Source of the DNA: Sapria himalayana | Taxonomy: Eukaryota; Streptophyta; Magnoliopsida; Malpighiales; Rafflesiaceae | Assembly (NCBI GenBank): GCA_029783825.1 | Contig: JAREIK010003366.1 | Span: forward strand, 190,534 to 254,533 | DNA length: 64,000 nt | Direction: 5' to 3' | Shown: piece after piece, positions 1 through 15,003 of the stretch | How the letters are laid out: every line of letters starts with the position of its first letter | Position numbering within the stretch: position 1 is the first letter of the stretch | The notes under the pieces: generated by a model | What the model saw: the letters and a program-made list of their open reading frames with translations, nothing else | Database searches by the model: none | Told to the model about the DNA's origin: nothing | Made by a program: the position numbers and the translations under genes

Positions 1-3000
1 TTGTCTATCTATCTATATATCTATATATATGTCTATCTATCTATTTCTGTATCTATCTATTTATCAATCTATTTATCTATCAATCTGTTTTTTTATCTAT
101 CTATCTGCAAATCTATATATCTTTCTATCTATCTATTTATATATCTATCTATTAATCTATCAATCTATAAGTCTATGAATTTATCCATCTATCTATCTAT
201 CTATTTATATATTTGTCTATCTATCAATTTGTATAACTATCTATATGTCTATTTCATTATCTATATATCTATATATATGTCTAACTTTCTATTTGTATTT
301 TTTACCTATCTGTCTATGTATCTATTTGTCTATCTATCAATCTGTTAATTTATCAATCTATCTATTTGTTTATATTTCTATCTACTAATTTACTAACTAA
401 CTAAAGATATATCTATCTATCTATTGGTCTATCTCTCTATCTATTTGTCTGTCTGCCTGCCTACCTAATTATTTGTCTATCTATCTATCTATCTATCTAC
501 CTATGTATCTATTTGCTTATCAATTTAAATATCTATCTATCTATTTATTTGTCTGTATGTCAATCTTTCTATCTATTTAACTATCTATATGTCTATCTAT
601 GTGTCTATCTGTATATCTCTCTATTTTTTTATATAACAATTTGTTGACTTATATATTTGTCTATCTATCTGTCTATCAATCTTCAATTTAAAAATATATC
701 TATATGTCTATATGTCTATCCGTCCATCTATCTATTTGTCTAACTATCAAATTTTATATCTATCTATTTATATGTCTATCTATCAAACTATCTAGTTGCC
801 TATTAGTGTAATCATCTATCTCTCTATATGTATATTTGTTTATCTATCTATCTTATGTTTGTTTATCTATCTAACAATCTATCTATAAATATATCTATCT
901 ATGTATAATTCTATTTTTTTGTCTATCACTTTTCTATCTGTATATGTTTTTATGTGTTTATCTATCAATCTATTTATTTATCTATCTACATGTCTATCTA
1001 TCTATCAGTCTATATATCTATCTATTTGTATATCTATATACCTATCCATTTGTCTATTTGTCTGCCTATCTATCTATCCTTCTAATTGTATATCTATAAA
1101 TCTAACTATATATCTATCTTTGAATCTCTATATATGTCTATCTGTCTATCTATCTATCTATCAGCATATCAATATATCTATCTACCTATGATTCTGCATA
1201 TCTTAATGTGTATCTGTCTATATGTCTATCTATCTATCTTTCTATGTATCCATTATTTGTTTATCTATATATCTATATATCTATCTGCATATCTATCTTT
1301 CTATATATCTAACTTTCTATCTATCTAAATATTTTATTATTTATCTATTTATCTATATATTTGTGTATATATCTATATATCTCTCTCTATATCTACCTAT
1401 CTTTTTATATGACTATTTATCTATCTGTCTATCTATCTATATTTTTATCTAACTATCTATCTATTAATCTATTTGACTATCTGTCTATATATCTATATGT
1501 ATATAAATCATTCTAACTAAATATATATTTATTTTCATATCTTTCTTTCTATTGATCTATATTTCTATATATCTACCTATCTATCTATCTATTTTTATAT
1601 ATGTCTATGTTTAAATCTATATATCTATGTAACTATCTATCTTTCTATCTATTTATCTGTCTGACTATCTAACTATCTTTATGTCTATGAGTCTATCAAT
1701 CTATCATGCAATCAATCATTCTATCTATCTATCTATATATCTGTCTATTTGTCTAACTATCTATTTCTATATAAATCTTTCTATTTATATGTTTACATAT
1801 CCAACTATTTATTAGTCTATTAGTCCATCAGTCTATTAGTTTATAAGTCTAAATGTCTCCTTATTTATCTACCTATTTTTCTATCTGTCTATCTATCTTT
1901 TTATCTGTCTATCAATTTACTAATCTGTCTATCTATTTATCTATCTATTAACTTTTCATCAATCTATCTAACTATTTGTCTATTTTTCTATAGGTATATC
2001 TATCTTTCTTTCTATATTTCAATTTGTCTATCTATATATCTATTTATGTGTCTATCTATCTAAATCTCTAACTAACTATTTGTCTGTCTATTTATTTATC
2101 TATCTAACTATCTAACTATCTATTTTTCTATTAGTCTATAAGTCTATCTATCTATCTGATTATCTTTATATGTGTTTATATGTATCTATCTATCTTATTA
2201 TCTTTATATGTGTTTATATGTCTATCTATCTATTTATCTATGTATCTATTTGTGTATCTTAATATATATCTTTATATCTATCTATCTATCTATCTTTTTA
2301 TCTATCTATATATGTATTTATTTATATATCTATCTATTAGACTATTTGACTATATGTCTATCTCTTTATTTCTTTATATGCCTTTATGTTTTTCATTCTA
2401 TATAAGTCTATGTGTTTTTTATCTCTATATCAATTTATCTAATCGTCTATATTTCTATATTTCTATATGTATATCTTTTTTTCTGCCTATATATATATAT
2501 ATATCTCTCTCTCTATTTATCTATCTATCTATCTATATGTCTGTATATCTTTTTATTTGTCTATCTATCAATATATCTATTTGTACATCTATCCATCAAA
2601 TGATCTAGCTATATGTCTATCTATCTATCTATTTTTCTATATGTCTATATGCTAATCTATTAATATATGTAACTATCTAAGTACCTATCTTTCTATCTAT
2701 CTATCCATCTAAATGTCTAACTTTCTTTCTATCTATTGGTCTATAAGTCAATATATCTATCTATCTATATATATATATATATATATATTATATCCATCAA
2801 TATGTATATCTTTTTATTTATGTCTCTATCAATATATCTATCCATATGTCTATCTCTCTATTTTTCTATCTATCTATGTATCTATCAGTCTATTTATTAA
2901 TTTTCCAATCTTTCAATTTATCTATTTGTTTATCTTTCTATCTATCTATTTCACTAACTAACTAACAATATATCTGTCTATATGTTTATCTATCTTTTTG

Positions 3001-3690
3001 TCTATTTGTCTAACTATTTAACTATCATTATGTCTATTAGTCTATTAGTTTATCTATCTTCTGTTAATCTCTCTAACTACCTATGTGTATGTTAAGCTAA
3101 CTGTTTATTTGTCTATCTATTTGTTTATTTACCTATATGTCTATATATCTATCTGTCTATCTATTTATGTCTCTTTGTTTTTATGTGTCTATATATTAAT
3201 CTATCTATTCGTATATCTATCTATCTATCTTATTTTTGTGTATCTATCTATCTATCTATTTATTTATTTATCTATCTATCTATTTGTGTATTTCATCTGG
3301 TTGTCTATCTATCTCTTTGCTAACTATGTTTATATGTGTATATATATATATATATATATCTATCTATCTATCTATTTATCTATCTATCTATTTATCTATC
3401 TTTTCCACTTATCTATCTATTTGTCTATATATGTATCTATCTATCTATCTCTTTTTCTATCTATCTGCCTATATATATCTATTTATTTGTATATCTATCA
3501 ATCAATATATATATATCTATCTGTAAATTTATTTAACTATCTATCTATATATTTTTCTATCAATTTATCTATCGATCTATTTATCTATATGTTTATATGT
3601 CTATTTATCTATCTATTTTTTTTCTATTTATCTATATATTTGTTTATCTATCTATCTATCTATCTAAATATTTTTCTTTCTATCTATTTA

Positions 3691-3735
<45 letters not shown>

Positions 3736-4664
3736 GTATGTATATATCTACTTATTTTCCAATCTTTCCTTTTTTATATCTATCAATCTATTTATATGTC
3801 TATCTGACTATCTATCTATTAATTTATTTGAATATCAATCTATCTGTCTATTTGTCTATCTATATAAACATCTATATGTTTATCTTACCATCTTTCTATC
3901 TATCTATCTATATATTTTGCTATCTATCTATTTGTCTATGTATAAATTTGTATATATGTCTATGTGTCAATCTATATATCTATGTAACTATCTATCTTTC
4001 AATCTAACTATCTGACTAACTATGTAACTATCTTTATATCTATTAGACCATAATTCTATAATTCAATCAATCAATCTATTTATCTATATATCTATTTATC
4101 TATCTATCTATCTAACTTTTTATTTGTATATCGATATATCTATTTATCTGTCTAACTATCCAACTATCTATTAGTCTATCAGTAAATTAGTTTATATGTC
4201 AAACTGTCTGTTTATTTATCTATCTTTCTTTGTATTTTTCTATCTATGTATATATCTATCTATTTATATATCTCTCTATCTGCCTATTTACCTATCTCTC
4301 TATATAACTATTTGTCCAGTAGTCTACCTGATAATTTGTCTATCTTTATATATGTATTTCTTTCTATATTTCTATGTCTTTTTTTATCTATCTATCTATA
4401 GACCTATGTATTTTTCTAACTATCTATGTATCAATCTATCTAACTATCTTGTATCAATCTGTCTATGTATCTATCTATCTAACTATCTAACTATCTATTT
4501 TTCGATCAGTCTATTAGTCTATCTTTCTATCTGACTATCTATAGATGTGTTTTTGTGTCTATCTATCTAATTGTCTATATAGCTATTTGTCTATCTATCT
4601 ATATATCTATATATCTATCTATCTATCTAATTATCTATCTATCTACCTATCTATCTACCTATCT

Positions 4665-4757
4665 ATCATCCCTCTATCTATTTGTCTACATGTCTATCAT
4701 CCCTATATCTATATGTCTACCTGTCTATCATCCCTCTATCTATTTGTCTATATGGCT
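4665..4757 (+). repeat. 31-bp minisatellite, three copies, inside the TCTA block
   Basis: The word ATCATCCCT occurs at 4,665, 4,696 and 4,727, exactly 31 bp apart each time, with nearly the same TCTA-derived filler between. A higher-order unit has formed locally from tetranucleotide DNA. Confidence 0.8.
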
Positions 4758-7700
4758 ATGTCTTTATCTCTCTATCTACCTTTGAGTTTATCAATCTTTA
4801 AGTCTATTTATCTTTCTATCAATATATAAAATTGTGTATATGCCTATTTGTCTATATGTTTATCTTTCTATCTGTCTATCAATCTATCTTTATATCTATA
4901 TCTTGTGAATCTATCTAGATATCTATCTATCAACTAATCTATTTGTCTATATGTCTATATGTCTAACTTTGAATCTATGTAACTATCTATCTGTGTAGCT
5001 GTCTAACTATTTAACTATATTTATGTTAATCTTCCTATCAATAAATAAATAAATAAATATAAATATATATATATATATATCCATCTATCAATCTATATAT
5101 CGATTTATTTGTATGTCTATCTATCTATTTGTTTATCTATCTATCTATATATCTATATATCTATCTATCTATCTACCTAACAACTAACTATCTATCTATC
5201 TATTTATCTATTTATCTATTTATCTATCTATCTATCTATCTGTCTGTCTGTCTATCTGTCTATCTCTCTATCTATCTTTCTATTAGGCTATCAATCTATA
5301 AGTCTATGTGTCTATCCATTGATCTGTCTATCTATCTATCTATATATTTGTCTAAAAATGTATATGTTTATCTCTTTATTTGTTTATCTATCTAATTGTC
5401 TATCTTTCTATTTATATATCTATCTATATGTCTAACTTTCTATTTGTCTATTTATTTAACTATCTATGTATCTATCTGTCTATCTATCCATCTATCAAAC
5501 TATCAATCAATCTATCTGTTTATCTATATATCTTTCTAATTCACTAACTGACTAAAAATCTATTTGTATATCTGTCTATCTATGTATTTTTCTATCTATC
5601 TAACTATTTAACTGTATTTATATCTATTAGTCTATTTATATATCTAAAAATCTATTTATCTATCTATTTATTTATCTATCTATCTATATGTTTATATGTC
5701 TATCATCAATTTGTCTGTCTATCTATCTATCTATCTATTTATCTATCTATCTGTATATCTATTTATTTTATTATCTATTTTTTGTCTATCTATCTATATA
5801 TGTTTCGATGTAACTATCAATCAATCTATCTATCTATTAATCTATTTATATGTTTATATGTCTATCAGACTATCTATCTAATTATCTAACTATCTAATTG
5901 TTTATCTATCTATTTATCTATCCATCTATCTTTCAAACTATCTAATTGTATATTAGTCGATCAATAGATTTTGTCTATTTGTCTATATGTTTATCTATTT
6001 TTTTTGTGTCTATGTGTCTATCTATATATCTATCTATCTGCCTATTAGTTTATATTTTTATCTCATTTTTATTTTTCTATCTATCAATAAGTTTCTCTGT
6101 CTTTCTATTTATATGTGTTTATCTCTCTATATTTGCATTGTATCTATCTATCGATCGATCTATCGCTCTATCTATCAGTCAAAAAATTTATTTGGCTATC
6201 TACCTATCTATTTATCTATATATCTCACTATCTATATATCTATCTATTTGTATATATATATATATATATATATTATTTATTTATCTATGTATATATCTAT
6301 GTATCTATCTATCTATCTATATGTTTATCTATTAATATGTGTATATCTATCTATCTATTTTTTGTTAATTTATCTATCTTCATATCTATCTATATATATA
6401 ACTATTTATCAATCTATCAAAATATTTAGCTGTCTATGTATTTATCTATGCATTTTTGTAAATATCTATATATCTATATATCTATCTATATATCTACCTA
6501 TATTCTTATTTGGCTATCTATTTATCTGTCTATCTAACTATATGCCTATCTGACTATCTATCTATTAATCAATTTCATTATCTATCTATCTTTCTATCTC
6601 TCTATCTATCTATATTTCAATCTATCAATCTACATATATATCTATTTGTCTATCTAACTATATATATATCTATCTATTTATATAGTTATCTCTATATCTC
6701 CCCATCTATCGATTTGAATATCTGTATAATATCTATCTATTTATCTATCTAAATATCTATCTATTTGTTTATTTATATAACTTTTTGTCGATATATCTAT
6801 CTATAAATCTTTCTATCTGTCTATATGTCTATTTGACTATCTGTCAAATATTATATCTAGCTATCTAATAATATGTTTATCTATCTATCTATCATTCTAT
6901 CTATCTTTCTATCTATTTATCTATCTATATGTCTGTCTGTCTGTTTGTCTATCTAACTATATGTCTATCTATGTATCTTTCTATCTATCTATATATCTAT
7001 ATATTTATATATCTATCTATCTTTTTATATTTTACATTTGTTGATCTTTCTATCTATCTATATAAGTTTCTATCTGTTCATTTGTCTATCTATCTACTTT
7101 CCTATCTGCATATCAATCTATCAATATATCTTTTAATAATTTGATCTATCTATCTATATGTATTTCTGTCTATATTTCTATATGGCTATCTGGCTATCTA
7201 TCTATCTGTCTATATATCGATTTATCTATTTTTATATCTATTATCTCATTATTCATTGATATATCTATATATAAATCTATATATCTATTTATCTATTTAT
7301 ATGTCTATCTATTTATCTCTCTATCTCTATATATGTCAATTTGTCCATCCATTTATCTATCTATCTTTTATATAATATCCATCTTTCTACCTATCTATTT
7401 TTCTATCTCTGTCTATCCATCTATATATCTTTTTATCTATCTATCGATGTATCTATATATTTATCTATTTATCTATCAACCTATCTATAATTCTAGCAAT
7501 CTATCTGTCTATATGTCTATTTTTCTATTTCTTTATATTTTTATTTGTTTATTTATTTATATTACTATCTATCCATATATTTGATTATCATTCTAAGTGC
7601 CTATCTATCTTTTTAACTAATTATCTATTTGCATATTTTTCTATTAGTCTATAAGTGTATTTATTTATCTATGAATCTATCTATTTGTCTATGTATCTTT

Positions 7701-8365
7701 GTGTCTATGTATCTATCTGTCTATCTACCTCTCTATCTATGTAACAATTTGTCTATGCGTCTTGTGCCAGTATGTCTTTCTATCTATCTATCTAACTATC
7801 TATATGTATATATATCTATCTTTCTATCTGTCTATCTATCTAGCTATCTATTAGTCTATTAGTCTATCAATTTATCTGTATATCTATCTATCTATATTTC
7901 TATTTGGCCTTCTGTCTCTCTATATTTCTATTTGTCTATTTGTCTATTTGTCTTTTTATCTATTAATCTATCTATCTATCTCTTGATCTATGTATCTATT
8001 TATCTATCTATCTATGTATATATTTATCTATCTATTTATTTATTTTTCTATTTATATATTTGTATATGTGTCTATTTATTTATATATCTATCTTTATATC
8101 AATATTTATATCTATCTATTTATTTATATATCTATCTGTCAATATGTTTATGTGTCTATGTGTTTATTTATCAATTTATCTATTTGTCTAACTATCAATT
8201 ATTATATAAGTGTATTTTCCTATATGTGAATCTTTCTATGAGTCTATGTAACTTTCTGTCTATGTGTCTATCTTTCTATATATCAATCAATCAATCAATC
8301 TGTCTATGTATCTATGTGTCTACATAACTATCTATCAATCTATTTTTATATCAATTTGTCTATCT

Positions 8366-8998
8366 ATCTATCTAGCCATCTATCTGTCTATATGTCTATA
8401 TGTTTATCTATCTAGCTATCTATTAGTTTATTAGTCTATCTATTTATTTGTCCATTGATCTTTCTATTTGTTTATCTATATTTTTATATATCTATCTATA
8501 TGTCTAGCTATCTATTTGTCTATATGTCTATTTTTTATCTGTCTATTTGTCTATCTATATATATGTATATCTATTTAAGTATCTATATATCTATATGTTT
8601 GTCTGTCTATCTGTTTATCTGTCCCTCTATCTATTTGTATATGTTTTTATTTATCTGTCTATCTATCTATCGATCTATATATTTATCTATTTATATGTAT
8701 ATCTATCTGTCTATCTATCTTTGAAAATATATATTTCTCTAAATATCTATCTATTTGTCTATCTGTCTATCTATCTATTTGTCTGTCTATCTACTTATTT
8801 ATTTATTTGCCTATCTATCTATCTAGCTATCTATCAGTCTATATGTCTATATGTTTATCTATCTAGATATCTATTAGTTTATTAGTCTATCTATTTATCT
8901 GTACATTGATCTTTCTATTTGTTTATCTATCTTTTTATTTATCTATCTATATGTCTATCTATCTATTTGTCTATATGTCTATTTATTATTTGTCTATT

Positions 8999-9055
<57 letters not shown>

Positions 9056-9267
9056 CTATCTAAGTATCTAAATATCTATCTGTCTATCTGTCCCTCTATC
9101 TATTTGTATATGTATTTACTTATATCTATATCTGTCTATCGATCAATATATTTATTTATTTATCTATATATATATATATATCTGTCTCTCTATCTTTGAA
9201 AATATATATTTTTCTATATATCTCTATCTATTTGTTTATCTGTCTATCTATCTATTTGTCTGTGTGT
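8366..9267 (+). repeat. Tandem segmental duplication, about 451 bp per copy
   Basis: Two adjacent copies share the same order of rare variants. For example ATTGATCTTTCTATTTG is at 8,454 and again at 8,905, and both copies carry the same TCTAG-CTATCTATTAG type landmark upstream. Copy 1 is about 8,366-8,816 and copy 2 about 8,817-9,267. Copy 2 contains a longer (TA)n tract (9,004-9,049), so the copies differ mainly in microsatellite length. Edges are approximate because the whole region is repetitive. Confidence 0.75.
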
Positions 9268-9611
9268 CTATCTATCTAACTAATTATCTATCTATTTATT
9301 TATTTATCTGTCTGTCTATTTATCTAGCTATCTGTCAAATATCTAACTTTCTTTAATTCTATTAGTCTTTTAGTCTTTTATCTATCTATCAATTTGTCTA
9401 TTTATCTATTTTTTTATCTATCGTTATGCTTATCTATCAATCTATCTTTCTATCTATCTATTTATCAATAAATTAATCAATCAATCTATCTATCTATGTA
9501 TTTGTATATCTACCTATCTACTTAACTATCTATCAATTTATTTATTTATTTGCCTATCTATCTATAAATCAATCTATTTGATTCTCTATTTATAAAGCTA
9601 TCTATTTTACT

Positions 9612-10817
9612 ATCAATCAATCAATCAATCTGTCTATATGACTATCTATCTATCTATCTATCTATCATTTTATCTATTTGTGTATCTATCAATCTATCTT
9701 TATATCTATCTATGTATTTATCTTTTTCTACCTATCTATCTATAACATTATTTATCTATCTATTTATCTAACATTCTATATTTATATCTATCTGTCTATC
9801 TTCTATATGTTTATTTGCCTTTATATCTTTATATATATCTATCTGTCTATCCATCTATCTACATAGTTATCTATTTATATATCTGTCAATATGTCTATCT
9901 ATCTATCTATGTATCTATCTATTTTTCTATCTATCAATTTATCTATATATATATATATATATTTAGCAACCTGTATATCTGTATATCTGTCAATCTGTTT
10001 ATCCATTTATCTTCATATATGGTCTATCTATCTATCTATCTATTTTTGATTTAATTGTCTATCTATCTATTATATTATCTGTATGTCTTTGTATCTGTCA
10101 ATAAATTTATATATCTATCTATCAAAATGACTATCTAACTTTCTAGTTGTCTATCAATATATCTAGCTTTCTATGTGTATATCTATTTTTTCTTTATCTA
10201 TATATCTAGTTACCAATCTAATTATATTTCTATCTATTTATATATATGACTATCTATATACTTCTCTCTCTATCAATTTGTCAATTACTCATTCTATACC
10301 ACTAACTAAAAATCTATCTATCTATATACCTATCTTTCTATCTATCTATCTTATCTATCTATCTGTCATTCACTTTATTTGTCTATCTATCTTTCTATCT
10401 ATCATTTAGTTTAACAATCTATTTATGTATTTAAATAACTATCTAACTATCTATTTATCTATCTGTCTATCTAATTATTAGCCTATCTTTTTATCTATCA
10501 AACTATCAATCAATCTGTCTATATGACTTTCTATCTATCTATCTTTCATTTTATCTATTTGTGTATCTATCAATCTATCTTTATATCTATCTACGTATTT
10601 ATCTTTTTCTACCTATCTATCTATAACATTATCTATCTATCTATTTATCTAACATTCTATATTTATATCTATCTGTCTATCTTCTATATGTTTATTTGCC
10701 TTTATATCTTTATATATATCTATCTGTCTATCCATCTATCTACATAGTTATCTATTTATATATCTGTCTATCTGTCTATCTATCTATCTATGTATCTATC
10801 TATTTTTCTATCTATCA

Positions 10818-10854
<37 letters not shown>

Positions 10855-11388
10855 GCAACCTGTATATCTGTATATCGGTCAATCTGTTTATCCATTTATC
10901 TTCATATATGGTCTATCTATCTATCTATCTATTTTTGATTTAACTGTCTATCTATCTATTTGATTATCTGTATGTCTTTGTATCTGTCAATAAATTTATA
11001 TATCTATCTATCTATCAAAATGACTATCTAACTTTCTAGTTGTCTATCAATATATCTAGCTTTCTATGTGTATATTTATTTATTTTTTTATCTATATATC
11101 TAGTTACCAATCTAATTATATTTTTATCTATTTATATATATGACTATCTATATACTTCTCTCTCTATCAATTTGTCAATTACTCATTCTATACCACTAAC
11201 TAAAAATCTATCGATCTAAATACCTATCTTTCTATCTATCTATCTTATCTATCTATCTGTCATTCACTTTATTTGTCTATCTATCTTTCTATCTATCATT
11301 TAGTTTAACAATCTATTTATGTATCTAAATAACTATCTAACTATCTATTTATCTATCTGTCTATCTAATTATTAGCCTATCTTTTTAT
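9612..11388 (+). repeat. Tandem segmental duplication, about 0.89 kb per copy
   Basis: Copy 1 (about 9,612-10,498) and copy 2 (about 10,499-11,388) keep the same order of non-consensus landmarks. TATAACATTA is at 9,741 and 10,622 (offset 881); TTAACAATCT is at 10,411 and 11,305 (offset 894). The small drift in offset comes from the (TA)n tract, which is longer in copy 2 (10,821-10,851). The copies look much more alike than random parts of the block, so this is a fairly recent unequal exchange or replication event. Confidence 0.85.
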
Positions 11389-11871
11389 CTAACTATCTAT
11401 GTGTCTATCTATCTATTTGTCCATCTTTCTATCTATTTATTTGTCTATCTATGTATCTATTTATTTGTCTATCTATCTATCTATCTTTTTGTCTATGTGG
11501 CTAACTATCTTTCTATTTATCTATCTATTTGTCTATCTATGTTTTCTCTATTTGTCTTTTAGCCTATTAGTGTAAGTGTTTATATTTCTATTTATCTATC
11601 TATCTATCTATATAATTGTACTTCTGTCAATCTATGTATATATCTATCTATCTATATAACTCTCTATTTATGTATTTATCTATCTATCTATCTATCTATC
11701 TATTAGTTTAACTGTCTGTCTATCTCTCTATCTCTTTATCTATCTCTCTATATAAGTGTCTATTTATATTTTTTTTGTTTATATTTCTGTGTCAATCTAT
11801 TTTATGTCTATAATTCTATTAGTCTATATATCTAACTATCTAACTATATTTTTGTGTATCAGTATATCTAT

Positions 11872-11873
<2 letters not shown>

Positions 11874-11935
<62 letters not shown>
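11874..11935. repeat. (TA)n microsatellite, longest of the block
   Basis: About 60 bp of uninterrupted TA inside the TCTA array. Similar tracts lie at about 2,766-2,789, 3,693-3,721, 6,247-6,272, 9,004-9,049, 10,821-10,851, 13,691-13,730 and 14,957-15,001. They probably grew from TATA variants of the unit by slippage. Confidence 0.9.
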
Positions 11936-11937
<2 letters not shown>

Positions 11938-13683
11938 ATCTGTCTATCTATATAACTATATATTTATCTATCTGTATGTCTATCTATCTTTCTATATTTA
12001 TGTCTATCTATCTTTCTATCTATATACATAATTACCTAACTATCATTTTATGTATCTACCTATCAATCAATCAATCTATCTATTTATCTATATGTTTATA
12101 TGAATATCTTTCTATTTATCTATCAATCTATCTATATATCTTTCTATCAATCTTTTTCTCTCTATCTGGCTATCTATCTATTTATGTATATGTGTATCCA
12201 TCAATTGTTATATTTCTCAACCTTTCAATCTATTAATATATCAATATGTGAATCTATCTATTTATCTATCAATCTATCTATTTGTTTATCCATCTAATTG
12301 TCTAAGTGTCTTTATAATTATCTTTCTATCTACCTTTTTGTGTATCTATCTATATATAAACCTATCTAATTATCTATTACTCTATTAGATTATTTGTCTA
12401 TCTGTCTATCTATCTAACTATTTATTTATGTGTCTATGTGTCTATCTATCTATCTATTTATATATCTTTCTATCTATCTATATTTCTATCTTTCTATCTA
12501 TTTATCTAACTATTTTCTATTTATCTATGTGTCTATATGTCTATATGTCTATATATATACCTATCCATATATCATTGGATGAATGTGTCAATATGTTTAT
12601 GTGTCTATCTATCTATTTATCTTTCTGTCTATTTGTCTATCTATCTATCTATCTTTATATCTTTATATCTATCTCACTATTTATTTGTATATCTATCTAT
12701 CTATATATGTATCTATTAATCTAAATATCTGCCTATAATTATATCTATCTATCTATCTTTCTATCTTTCTATCTAACTATCTATCTGTTTAACTTTATAT
12801 TTTCCTTTCTATCTATATATCTATATGTCTATTTATCTAACTATATGCCTATCTATCTATTTATCTATATATCAATCTGTCTCTAATTATCTATCTATCT
12901 ACCTATATATCTATCTTTAAATCTATCTCTCTATCTACCTATATATCTATGTATCTGTCTATCTATCTATTTGTTTATCTGTCTATCTATCAATCTATCA
13001 ATCTCTTAATTTATCAATCTATCTAGATGTCTCTATATCTATCTATCTATTTAATTGTTTAACTATCTAACTCTATCTACTAACTATCTATCAAACAATC
13101 TATTTAATAGTCTATTAGTATATTTGTCTATCTATCTTTTTTTATATCTTTTTATGTAACTATGTTTCTATATATCTATCTATCTATTGATCTATCTCTC
13201 TATCAATTTGTCTATCACTATATTTGCCTATTTATAAATTTGTCTATCACTATATTTACTATCTATCTATTTGTCTAACTTTCTATATATCTATCTATTT
13301 ATCTATCTATTTGTCTATCTATCTTTTAATCTCTCAGTCTATCAGTCTATGTGCCTATCTTTTATTCCATCATTCTATCAGTTTATGTCTCTATCTATCT
13401 ATCTATCAATCTATCTATCTAAATGTCTATCTTTCGATATCTTTAATTGTATATCTATCTATCTATATGTTTATTATTCTATCTAACTATTTGTTTATCT
13501 ATATATTTGTATATATGTCTATCTGTCTATATGTATAACTATATATCTATTTATATGTCTATTTGTTTATATTTCTATCTATCAATCTATCTATTAATGT
13601 AATTGGCTAACTATATATCTTTATATCTATCTAGCTATTGAACTATCTAACTATCTTTTTGTCTATCAGTCTACCTATCAATA

Positions 13684-13731
<48 letters not shown>

Positions 13732-13917
13732 ATCTATCTTTCTCTTTGTCTATCTATATATGTATTTTTTTATATTCATATCTATCTATTTGTCTATATA
13801 TCTATCAATAAACTATCTATCTATCTATATATCTATCTATTTATTTGTATATCTGCCTATGTGTCTATTTGTTTCTATATCTATCTATCAATCAATGTAT
13901 ATGTTTATCTATCTATT

Positions 13918-13940
13918 TCTCTCTCTCTCTCTCTCTCTCT
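13918..13940. repeat. (CT)n microsatellite
   Basis: A pure CT run inside the TCTA array, another example of a variant unit expanding by slippage. Confidence 0.9.
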
Positions 13941-14955
13941 ATTTTTCAATCTATCAATCTACGAATCTATCTATATGCCTATCTATATATCTATCTATCT
14001 ATCTATCTATCTAATTGTCTAATTGTCTAACTATCTATTTATCTATATTTCTATATATGAAACTATCTAACTATCTAATAGTCTATTTGTCTATTTATAT
14101 ATCTATCTATATATTTATGTGTCTACGTGTATCTCTATCAATTTGTTTATCTATCTATATATCTATTTGTATTTCTGTTTAACTATATCTCTGTATATCT
14201 ATTTATTTGTGTATCTATAATCTATCAATCTCTCTATCTATATTTGTGTCTATGGGTGTATGTGCCTTTGTGTCTATCTATCTATTTATCTATCCAACCT
14301 TCTATCTATCTTTTATATATATCTATCTATTTATATATCTTTGTATCTTTCTATCTATCTAATTCTATATCTATCTATATGTCTATATATCTAGTTGTTC
14401 ATCTATCTATCTGACTATATGTTTATCTTTCTATATATTTATTTGTGTATGTATCTATTTTTGTATCAATCAATTTCATTTTTTATATATCTACTTATCT
14501 ATTTATATTTATATTTGTCTATCTATCTATTTATCTATAGATCTATCTATCTGTCTTTCTTTCTATTTGTTTATCTATCTATTAATTATATATATATATA
14601 TATATATATATCAATTTATTTGTCTATTTATCTATATGTCTATCAATTTATCTATGTATGTCTGCCTATCTATCTATCTATGTATCTATTTATCTATCTA
14701 TCTGTGTATCTGTCTATCTATCTACTTATCTTTCTATCTATCTATATATCTTTTTATCACTCTATCTTTTAGTCTATCATTCTATTAGACAATGTGTCTA
14801 TATATCTATATGTCTTTTAGTCTATCAGTCTATCAATCTTTGTTTTTATATCTCTAACTATCTTTCTATCTATTTATCTTTCTGTCATATTGTATATTTA
14901 TCTATCTATATGTCTATTTGTCTATCTATCTATCTATTTGGCTATCTATCTATAA

Positions 14956-15003
<48 letters not shown>

